A stretch of 10,388 nt of DNA from contig PLNO01000218.1 of assembly GCA_003141795.1 (NCBI GenBank), positions 1 through 10,388 of the forward strand. Direction: 5' to 3'. This document shows positions 1 through 6,461 of this stretch, one piece after another (position 1 is the stretch's first letter; every line of letters starts with the position of its first letter). The translations under genes were made by a program, and so were the position numbers. The DNA comes from Spirochaetaceae bacterium. Its GTDB lineage: Bacteria > Spirochaetota > Spirochaetia > SZUA-6 > Fen-1364. Below the pieces are notes generated by a model. The model was not told the DNA's origin and did no database searches. It worked only from the letters and a program-made list of their open reading frames with translations.

Positions 1-2
1 CC

Positions 3-3000
3 TCGGGAAAAGGTTCGGTGTCCCTCGCCTGCAGCCGATCGTCGAACGGCAGCTCATGGTCCCCGCTCGCGCCGCTCGTGACGGAGGCCGACAATGCCGG
101 TGTCACGCAACTCCAGCCCTCCCACGCGACCTTCCAGGGCCGCGAGTACGTCGTGTTCCAAGCACTCGTGCCGCGAAACGAGATCGCAAGCACGTGGCAG
201 CTCTTCATCAAGTCCAGTGCGGACGGCGGGGCCACCTGGAACAAGGCGGCAGCCATCACCTCGCAGGGCACAGCGTTCGGCGGCGATCCTCTGAGCTTCA
301 ACAACGAGCGTCCCCGTCTTGCCGCGCTGGGCACCCAGCTCGGGCTCGTATGGGAGCGGAGTCCGTTCGGAAACGACAGGCCCCAGATATGGTCCGCACG
401 CCTCGACGGCAAGGGCGGGTTGATCGGCGCTCCTGAAGCCGTTTCGGTGGACATCCCTTCGCGCTTCGCCCACATCGTGGTTCTACGCGGGGTGGAGTAC
501 GTCCTGTACGCCGACAGCTCCAGTGGGACGTCGAGGATCGTGCTGGCGCAGAAATCGCGGACCTGGGAAACGCAGCCGCTGCCGAACACGGGCGTCGTGA
601 ACGCCCTGTTCCCGCATGCAGCCGTCTTCTCCAACTCCCTGTACGTGTTCTGGGAGAATCAGCCGCAGGCCGGCGGGACCTACAGCCTTGTGCAGCTGCG
701 ACCTCTGGGCTCGGTCGGAGCGCCCGTCGTGCGGCCGGTGGATTTCGTCCCCGGCCAGCCGTCGAACAGGGACGCGGTGACGGTGAGCTGGACCGAGCCC
801 CAGCCTCCCGATCCTTCGGGGATCAAGGAATACCGCTACACGTGGACGTACAGCGACGGCGGCGCTCCCGTGGAAAAGGACAAGGGTACGGTCTCAGGTC
901 TCACGAGCCTGGGAAAGGGGCTTTTTTCCACGCGAAAGGTCGACAAGGACGGGACGTGGACGTTCTCCATCACCGCGCAGGACCTGGCGGGCAACACGAC
1001 GAAGACCCCCGCGAGCGTATCCTTCACGCGGGATGCCACGCCGCCGCGCCAGGTTTCCTTCCAGGTCGTCGGGGCGGACGGAGCGACGCTTCTGACGGCG
1101 CCGCCGGGAGAGACGGACAAGCGCGACACGCACTCCTACGTGCTGGGAAGCAATTCGTTCACCCTGCGCTGGTTGCCGCAGGCGGACACGGACGTCGTCG
1201 GCTACACCTACAACGTCCAACCCGGGTGGACGACCGTGGACGACTACGTCCATTCGCGGGTCGCACTCGTGTCCCCTCCTGCGCGGGTGGTCACCACCTC
1301 CCCGCAAGTGGACTTCCGCAACCGCGACAACGGGGTGTACGCGGTGACGGTGAGGGCGGTCGACAGGGCGGGCAATATCGGCGCGCCTTCGACGATCGCA
1401 CTCGCGCTGGGCAACTACCAGGTCGTCACCCGTGTGGACTTCGTGACAGCCGACAAGGATCCCGTGCTGGGAACGGTGAAGCTCACCATCTCGGGCCGAG
1501 GCTTCGTGGAAAACGGCAGGGTGCGAAAGATCTACCTCGACAGCGGGCACAAAGCGCCGCCCTTCGACATGGAGTTCGACCCTGTCGCTCCCATCACGAT
1601 CTCCGACCGCCTGATCTCCGGGATCGTGCTCGATCAGAACCGAGATTCGGGCTCCTACAGGATCGGGCTGCTACAAGAGAGTCCCACGGGCCAACAGGCC
1701 GTCTATTTCACGCCGGGGCCGCTGCTGGACTTCCGCTCCCCGGGCACGGTGAAGATCGGCAACTTCCAGATCCTGCTCCCCGGGTGGGTGGTCGGCGCCT
1801 CCCCCCGGCACATCTTCTCGTTCGACACGCTGCTCGTCGTGCTCGTGGTTGCGCTGCTCGGTGCGCTTTCCTTCCTCGCGATCCGCAAGATCGCCGCACT
1901 CGCGCAGGAGGGTGCCATCGTGAACGAGCAGGTGGTCGCGCTGTTGGAAGGGCGGACGACTCTTCAGTGGGAGGAAAGGAAAAAGCGCATGCAGGCATTG
2001 AAGAAGCGGGGCATGGGATTGAGGCTCAAGTTCACCCTCCTCATGGTCGTCCTCGTCATAATGATCGTTCTCATCGTCTCCGTCCCACTCGGGTTCCAGA
2101 TGGTCAACCGCCAGAGGCTCACCCTGGCCACCGGCTTGAAGAATGACGCGAACATCCTCATCGGCGCCCTCAGCTCGAGCGCGGAGACGCAGTTCCTCCT
2201 CCAGAATCAGGGCTTCGAGGCGGCGGCGGACATCCCCAAGCTCCGATCCGAGGTTGCGGAAGCCGTCTATACCACCATCACGGGTCCCGACCAGAGCTTC
2301 CGCCCGACGGACCCGAAAGACTTCGTCTGGGCGAGCGACGAGAAACGCTTCACCGACGAGCTTTCCGCGGGGAGATTCAGCATCGCCTCCGAAAGGGTGG
2401 ACGACGCGCTTGCTCGCAGCATCATTCCAGCACTGCAGAAGAAGATCGACGCCGATGCAACCGCGAAGCTCGGGACGCTCGTGGACGAGTACCGTTCAAT
2501 GAGCGCGCAGCAGAGGACCCTCGTCACGAAGACGGATCCGGCCTCCAAGGGGCAGTCGGCGAAGCTCGCCGAATCGCTGAAACAGGTCCAGCAATCCATC
2601 GAGACGCAGGTGCGCCAGCTCCCCGATGCCCAGATGAAGACTTTCGAGGCGTTCGACCCGGGCGCCCCTCTCCGCCCGACCTACCTGTTCTACAAGCCCA
2701 TCGTTTTCTACAACAGGGCGGCGAACGTCACGGATACGACCTTCTACCAGGGCATGGTTCGTCTCCAGGTGAAGACGGACGCCATCACGAAGCAGATAGA
2801 CGATGCAATCGGTGCGATCCTTCGAACCGCGACCCTCATCGCGCTGGCAGCCATCGCGCTGGGGATCCTCGGGGCCGTCATCATGGCCAACATCACCGTC
2901 ACGCCCATCCGCAAGCTCGCCCGCGGGGGGGCGTTCATCCGTGACACCGAGGACAAGGAGCAGCTCAAGGACCATTCGATCGAAGTGGGCACGAGGGACG

Positions 3001-4235
3001 AGATCGGGCTTCTTGCCGAAACGGTGAACGAGATGACCCAGGGGCTCGTGAAAGCGGCCGCGGCCAACAAGGAGCTGCTGCTCGGCAAGGACGTTCAGAA
3101 GATGTTCCTCCCGCTGGAGAAGGATTCGCAGAACCGCAAGGGGACGACGGCGGGGGAAGAAACAGCGGCTGTGGAGATCTACGGCTACTACGAGGGGGCC
3201 AAGGGAGTCTCGGGGGACTATTTCGACTACAAGAAGCTCGATGAGACGCACTACGCTTTGATCAAGTGCGACGTCGCCGGCAAGGGCGTTCCCGCGGCGC
3301 TGATCATGGTGGAGGTCGCCACGGTCTTCATCAGCTATTTCCGCGATTGGGTGAAACGCCGGGAGAACATCGCGCAGATCAAGGACCCGAAGGCGAAGCA
3401 GCGCGCCCTGCAGGAGCTGGTACGCCTCGACCTGCTCGTGTACACGATCAACGACATGCTGGAGGAACGCGGCTTCAAGGGACGCTTCGCCGCGCTCACC
3501 ATCTGCATATTCGACGCCGAGACCGGCATGGCCACCGTCTGCAATGCAGGGGACAACCTCATGCACATCTATGAGGCAAAAAACCGCAGGATGGTGCAAA
3601 CGAAGCTCCCCGATTCTCCCGCGGCGGGGGTCTTCCCCTCGATGCTCGTCGAGATGAAGTCGGGATTCAAACAGGTTCCCCAGCCCCTTGCGAAAGGCGA
3701 TGCGCTGTTCATGTTCACTGACGGTTTCGAAGAGGCGAAACGCTCGTTCAGAAACTCCGTCGGAGAGGTCGTGCCGTGCGAAGAGCCGGGGTTGAAGGAC
3801 GGGGAGCCCCACGCGGTGACGCACACCAGGGGGCAGACTTCGGAGGAGTTCGGCACGCCGAGGATCGAGGCGATCGTGGACGCGGTGTTCGCGCGGGAGA
3901 CCTACCGGCTCGTGCGCAACCACGTGTCCGACCCGTCGGAGGTGCTGGACTTCGACTTCTCGGCTTGCGCGGGTACGGTGAAAGAGGCCGTGCTCGCCCT
4001 CGTTGCCGTGGAAAAGGTCTTCCGCTCGTTCAGGGACCCCTCGTTCGGACCGGGCAACAGGGTCAGGGTCGAGTCGAAGATCGACGAGTTCCTCAAAGCT
4101 CATTTCGTACAGTACGCGTCGGTCTTCGAGCACCGCGGTGAGCCCCAGCCGGGCGAGACGACGGTGACCTTCACCCATCTGAAGGAAGACGAGCAGTACG
4201 ACGACCTCACGATCCTCGTGCTGCGAAGGAAATGA
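3..4235 (+). CDS. SpoIIE/RsbU-type PP2C phosphatase with HAMP and large extracytoplasmic sensor (5' end outside window)
   Basis: This is a membrane-bound serine/threonine phosphatase, probably acting on an anti-sigma-factor antagonist as RsbU and SpoIIE do. The frame is open to the window edge, so the GTG at 18 (residue 1 here) is not taken as the start. Domains seen: propeller-like region to about 230 with Asp-box motifs (SADGGATW at 67-74, a weaker one at 8-14); two FN3/Ig-like domains, about 243-340 and 345-470; an IPT-like stretch, about 473-590; membrane helix 605-623; a basic cytoplasmic linker; helix 672-694; a helical outside domain to about 932; helix about 936-960; HAMP to about 1013; phosphatase 1030-1405. 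Metal-binding acidic residues are in place: GDYFD (D1067, D1070), CDVAGKG (D1085), FTDGFEEA (D1235) and YDDLTIL (D1395, D1396). About 160 residues separate D1235 from D1395, far more than usual. The sensor ligand cannot be told. The phosphatase call is firm; the propeller and Ig assignments are by pattern only. Confidence 0.9.
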   Translation, partial: SGKGSVSLACSRSSNGSSWSPLAPLVTEADNAGVTQLQPSHATFQGREYVVFQALVPRNEIASTWQLFIKSSADGGATWNKAAAITSQGTAFGGDPLSFNNERPRLAALGTQLGLVWERSPFGNDRPQIWSARLDGKGGLIGAPEAVSVDIPSRFAHIVVLRGVEYVLYADSSSGTSRIVLAQKSRTWETQPLPNTGVVNALFPHAAVFSNSLYVFWENQPQAGGTYSLVQLRPLGSVGAPVVRPVDFVPGQPSNRDAVTVSWTEPQPPDPSGIKEYRYTWTYSDGGAPVEKDKGTVSGLTSLGKGLFSTRKVDKDGTWTFSITAQDLAGNTTKTPASVSFTRDATPPRQVSFQVVGADGATLLTAPPGETDKRDTHSYVLGSNSFTLRWLPQADTDVVGYTYNVQPGWTTVDDYVHSRVALVSPPARVVTTSPQVDFRNRDNGVYAVTVRAVDRAGNIGAPSTIALALGNYQVVTRVDFVTADKDPVLGTVKLTISGRGFVENGRVRKIYLDSGHKAPPFDMEFDPVAPITISDRLISGIVLDQNRDSGSYRIGLLQESPTGQQAVYFTPGPLLDFRSPGTVKIGNFQILLPGWVVGASPRHIFSFDTLLVVLVVALLGALSFLAIRKIAALAQEGAIVNEQVVALLEGRTTLQWEERKKRMQALKKRGMGLRLKFTLLMVVLVIMIVLIVSVPLGFQMVNRQRLTLATGLKNDANILIGALSSSAETQFLLQNQGFEAAADIPKLRSEVAEAVYTTITGPDQSFRPTDPKDFVWASDEKRFTDELSAGRFSIASERVDDALARSIIPALQKKIDADATAKLGTLVDEYRSMSAQQRTLVTKTDPASKGQSAKLAESLKQVQQSIETQVRQLPDAQMKTFEAFDPGAPLRPTYLFYKPIVFYNRAANVTDTTFYQGMVRLQVKTDAITKQIDDAIGAILRTATLIALAAIALGILGAVIMANITVTPIRKLARGGAFIRDTEDKEQLKDHSIEVGTRDEIGLLAETVNEMTQGLVKAAAANKELLLGKDVQKMFLPLEKDSQNRKGTTAGEETAAVEIYGYYEGAKGVSGDYFDYKKLDETHYALIKCDVAGKGVPAALIMVEVATVFISYFRDWVKRRENIAQIKDPKAKQRALQELVRLDLLVYTINDMLEERGFKGRFAALTICIFDAETGMATVCNAGDNLMHIYEAKNRRMVQTKLPDSPAAGVFPSMLVEMKSGFKQVPQPLAKGDALFMFTDGFEEAKRSFRNSVGEVVPCEEPGLKDGEPHAVTHTRGQTSEEFGTPRIEAIVDAVFARETYRLVRNHVSDPSEVLDFDFSACAGTVKEAVLALVAVEKVFRSFRDPSFGPGNRVRVESKIDEFLKAHFVQYASVFEHRGEPQPGETTVTFTHLKEDEQYDDLTILVLRRK

Positions 4236-4246
4236 AATGCCGATAA

Positions 4247-4256
4247 GGGAGGAGGC
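4247..4256 (+). promoter_or_regulatory. strong ribosome binding site of the exported-protein gene
   Basis: GGGAGGAGGC lies about 10 bases before the ATG at 4266, in the 30-base gap after the phosphatase stop codon. It fixes the start of the downstream gene and suggests efficient independent initiation within the operon. Confidence 0.7.
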
Positions 4257-4265
4257 GGGAGAGCG

Positions 4266-5366
4266 ATGAAGACAACAGTGATCACGGCCCTCGTGGCCTT
4301 GTGCGTGTGCGGGATGGCGTTCGGACAGACCTCGACGGTGACCCTGCAGAACCAGGAAAGCGCGGCTTTCTACTACCTCGTCGATCCGAAAGCCCTCGAC
4401 GGTCTTACGGCAGGCAGCCCGCTGCTCGCAACGAGGGTCGCCGAGTTCTTCGGATCGCAGTCCGATGATCTGCAGTTCTCCTCCCTGGCTCCCGATTCCG
4501 AGGTGAAGCTCGACGGGCTTTCCGATGGCACCCATCTTCTGGTCGGCTTTTTCGCCCAGGAGGACCAGGATCAGTTCCCCGTGAGGGTGGTCTCCCTGCA
4601 GGCGGACAGCAGGGTGGGGGAGAGGTTCTACGCGGTGTTCGCCTCCCCTTCGCAGCTCAGCGTCACCCGCGGAGTGGGGCGGCTGGCGAAATTCTCCAAA
4701 GAGCCTGCCGCGATACAGGTTGCTGCCGCACAACAGGTGCAGCCCGCATCGACGCAACCTGCCGCGACGATTGAAGCGCAGCCCGCAACCGCGGCTGCGC
4801 AGGCAGCAGCCCCGGCCGCGCGCGCTGAGCTCGCGCAGATTGCCTCGTTCTCCCGCAGCTATTCTCCTGAATCGTTTACACGGGAACGATCGGACGGCTT
4901 TGCCGTTCTCCCCATTGCCGAATCCCGCGCCTGGAGCCTCACCGGGAGCCGGATTTCCAATGTGAGCGGCGTGCTGGACAGCACGGGCCTGCGCCTCTCC
5001 CTTTCCGTGCCGGGCGGGTTCTCCGAGAGCGTCTCCTACTTCTTCTACGTTTTCGGCGCCCGCGCCCAGGGGAGGAAGAACGTTCTCACCCTCGAGCTCG
5101 AGCCGAGGGCGGACGGCGCGCGCGGTGCCTGCCTCATGTGGCGGCAGGGCGCCTCAGCCCCGCGTGTGGTCGGAACGGTGAGCTCTTCCGGAACGACCGT
5201 CGAAGCGGACATCCCGGCGGACGAGGTCGCACGCGACATCCTCGCCATCGGCAGCAATGGAGTGAGCGTGGACCTGACCGCGGGGTGGTACGACCGGGCG
5301 CTGGGGACGTGGGAGGAGTTCTACTACACGACCTTCACGAGCGACCAGATACCGCAGGAGTTCTGA
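4266..5366 (+). CDS. exported protein of unknown function, two-domain with Ala/Pro/Gln linker
   Basis: I do not recognise this 366-residue protein. It starts with a typical signal peptide: basic MKTT, a hydrophobic stretch, then small residues ending in AFG-Q near residue 21. There is no clear lipobox, so a periplasmic or secreted protein is expected. Residues about 24-145 form a first domain. Residues about 150-190 are a flexible linker rich in Ala, Gln, Pro and Thr. Residues about 190-366 form a second domain with alternating hydrophobic strands, aromatic pairs and repeated D/G turns, suggesting a beta sandwich, perhaps like a CBM9/DOMON fold; that is a guess. The ATG is supported by a strong purine-rich site (AGGAGG at 4250-4255). 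The gene begins 30 bases after the phosphatase stop, so cotranscription is likely. A role as partner or ligand carrier for the phosphatase's outside sensor is inference from position only. Confidence 0.8.
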   Translation: MKTTVITALVALCVCGMAFGQTSTVTLQNQESAAFYYLVDPKALDGLTAGSPLLATRVAEFFGSQSDDLQFSSLAPDSEVKLDGLSDGTHLLVGFFAQEDQDQFPVRVVSLQADSRVGERFYAVFASPSQLSVTRGVGRLAKFSKEPAAIQVAAAQQVQPASTQPAATIEAQPATAAAQAAAPAARAELAQIASFSRSYSPESFTRERSDGFAVLPIAESRAWSLTGSRISNVSGVLDSTGLRLSLSVPGGFSESVSYFFYVFGARAQGRKNVLTLELEPRADGARGACLMWRQGASAPRVVGTVSSSGTTVEADIPADEVARDILAIGSNGVSVDLTAGWYDRALGTWEEFYYTTFTSDQIPQEF

Positions 5367-5380
5367 AGCCCGCCCTCACA

Positions 5381-5398
5381 GGGTGTTGAAAAAAGCGG
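5381..5398 (+). repeat. putative left terminal inverted repeat of the IS
   Basis: GGGTGTTGAAAAAAGCGG stands in the gap just after the stop at 5366 and ahead of the transposase frame. The start resembles ends of IS5-type elements. The partner repeat is not present in the window, so the exact outer base is uncertain by a few positions. Confidence 0.5.
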
Positions 5399-5464
5399 AT
5401 TTTCATTGAGCGAACCCCCCATCACTGATACCTTCTGGCCAGAGCTTTCTGGGAGGGAACAGCG

Positions 5465-6066
5465 CGGGGCGTCAATCACGAGCAAGACTCCATCTTTAGC
5501 TGTCATTCGCCGGCTGACCGTGTGCCGTCGGACCATCCGTTGCGCATCATCAAGGAGATGGCAAATCGTGGTTTGAAGGAACTGTCAGCAGATTTCGCCA
5601 AGATGTACTCGCCGATCGGCCGCGCCTCAATTCCTCCGGAAAAGCTCATTCGAGCCTTGTTGCTTCAGGTGTTGTACTCCATTCGCAGCGAACGGCTTCT
5701 GATGGAAGAACTGAACTACAGCTTGTTGTTTCGGTGGTTCGTTGGACTGTCATATGGAAGACGAGGTCTGGGACCATTCCACCTTTTCCAAGAATCGGGA
5801 TCGCCTGTTGAATGCCGACATCGTGAGGAAGTTTTTCGAACAGATTCGCGATCAAGCCCAGGCGCAGGGTCTGCTATCCGACGAGCATTTCACCATCGAC
5901 GGGGCGCTCATTGAGGCGTGGGCGTCCCAGAAGAGTTTCCAGCCTAAAGAAGGAGGTCCCTCAGCACCGAGTGGTGGCGGAGACGGCCGAAACGAAGACG
6001 TGGACTTTCGGGGACAGAAGCGAAGCAACGAAACGCATGCCTCCACGACGGACCCGCAGGCTCGAC
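5465..6066 (+). pseudogene. IS5-family transposase, frameshifted and 3'-truncated
   Basis: The N-terminal half is typical of the family: VPSDHPLRIIKEMA, then PPEKLIRALLLQVLYSIRSE, LLFRWFVGL, WDHSTFSKNRDRLL, SDEHFTIDGALIEAWAS with the first DDE aspartate, KSFQPK and KRSNETHASTTDP. The first part is read in the frame of GTG 5522. At about 5752-5754 (after FRWFVGLS) the reading moves to the frame of 5742, consistent with one extra base. Family-like sequence (RGVNHEQDSIFS) also extends upstream of GTG 5522 in the same open frame, so the true start was probably near 5460; no ATG remains there. Sequence after TDPQARL, including the remaining catalytic D and E, is gone. The gene cannot encode a working transposase. 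Confidence 0.85.
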
Positions 6067-6268
6067 TACCTGAGATCGCTGATGGCGTACTGGAAGGATC
6101 GCTTCGACTGGCGGGCGCGCGAATCGGCGCTTCGCCGCCGGTGGCGACTGCGGCGGCGATATCGCGCAGCACTTCAGCGCGGACGAGCTTCTTACGAACA
6201 TCATGATCTACTGGGTGACAGGCACCATCGGATCGTCGGTGCGCATGCACTACGAGAACAGCCGCTCC
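6064..6268 (+). pseudogene. epoxide hydrolase remnant: N-terminal and C-terminal pieces joined by internal deletion
   Basis: Two pieces of an alpha/beta-hydrolase epoxide hydrolase lie head to tail in different frames. From 6064, in the frame of 6061, DYLRSLMAYWKDRFDWRARE matches the end of the N-terminal region of the family (typically YL..LV.YWRD.FDWR.QE). From about 6131, in the frame of 6203, FAAGGDCGGDIAQHFSADEL continues into LLTNIMIYWVTGTIGSS and ends at YENSRSW, which matches the C-terminal part (DELLTN...YWVTGTIGSS.R.YYE). The catalytic core with nucleophile Asp and most of the fold is absent, a loss I estimate at roughly 200 residues. Both outer ends are also cut: the left runs out of transposase sequence, the right into glutathione peroxidase on the other strand. 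No function is possible. Confidence 0.7.
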
Positions 6269-6434
6269 TGGAATCGCGTGTACAGGGTCTGGAGGCATTT
6301 GTACTGCGGCGTGAAGCCGCACGTTGCTTGCAACGTTCACGATGAGGAGAAGCTTCCCGGCGTACTCAGACAGGGGCTTTTCGTTGCCGTCGATATCCTT
6401 CGCGATAAAATCGTAGGCAGGAAAAGATGGTCAC
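6262..6434 (-). pseudogene. glutathione peroxidase N-terminal fragment, frameshifted and truncated
   Basis: On the minus strand from 6415, YDFIAKDIDGNEKPLSEYAG and then KLLLIVNVASN match the start of the glutathione peroxidase family. One extra base at 6322 shifts the frame; reading on in the next frame gives CGFTPQYKCLQTLYTRFQER, including the catalytic Cys (a TGC codon, so not a selenoprotein form). The match ends near 6262, at the epoxide hydrolase remnant. The likely start is the GTG at 6434 (GTG ACC ATC), 27 bases beyond the stop of the FliM-FliG gene, but it is 19 bases from the TAC codon of YDF, so a second one-base shift is needed. Roughly a third of a usual glutathione peroxidase is left. 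It may once have been the gene downstream of the switch cassette. Confidence 0.75.
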
Positions 6435-6452
6435 GGGAAGAGCGTTCCCGCG
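6422..6452 (-). terminator. possible rho-independent terminator of the switch cassette
   Basis: Ten bases past the stop of the FliM-FliG gene the minus strand reads CGCGGGAA, loop CGCTC, then TTCCCGTG: an 8-base-pair stem with one G-U pair. A short T run (TTTT at 6425-6422) follows 6 bases later. The T run is short and offset, and the stem overlaps the proposed start of the glutathione peroxidase remnant, so the call is weak. Confidence 0.35.
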
Positions 6453-6461
6453 CGTGGCCCC

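Larger units (their letters stand above)
5381..6069 (+). mobile_element. truncated IS5-type insertion sequence (left end and 5' part only)
   Basis: The element starts with GGGTGTTGAAAAAAGCGG at 5381-5398, which has the look of the terminal repeat of this IS group (GGGTGTTGAAAAA). It follows the stop of the exported-protein gene by 14 bases, so it landed in the intergenic gap without breaking that gene. A leader of about 85 bases and the transposase remnant follow. Similarity stops around 6060-6069, where epoxide hydrolase sequence begins, so the rest of the transposase and the right inverted repeat are missing. Without the right end no target-site duplication can be defined. Confidence 0.75.

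Noticed and set aside
18..20. GTG as the start of the phosphatase
   Set aside because: The frame is open to the window edge, there is no signal peptide after the GTG and it falls inside a propeller-like repeat.
842..2146. Plus-strand open frame of 434 codons within the phosphatase gene
   Set aside because: Its Arg/Gly/Ala-rich product has no motif, while the overlapping frame has Ig-like domains and membrane helices.
4239..4246. GCCGATAA, an exact match to the sigma-28 (FliA) -10 box ahead of the exported-protein gene
   Set aside because: No TAAA-like -35 is present at the required distance, and a start of transcription about 7 bases on would cut into the ribosome binding site. It is probably chance.
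2496..4757. Minus-strand open frame of 753 codons antisense to the phosphatase and exported-protein genes
   Set aside because: It is rich in Arg, His, Leu and Glu, shows no recognisable motif and covers two genes whose plus-strand proteins have clear motifs. Long antisense frames are common in GC-rich genes.
5740..5765. Programmed frameshifting in the transposase
   Set aside because: There is no slippery heptamer or A-rich run at the shift, and the 3' half of the gene is missing anyway, so a mutation is more likely.
5852..6340. Minus-strand open frame of 162 codons starting with MNVASN
   Set aside because: Only its first few residues belong to the glutathione peroxidase remnant; the rest is out-of-frame reading and antisense of the other remnants.
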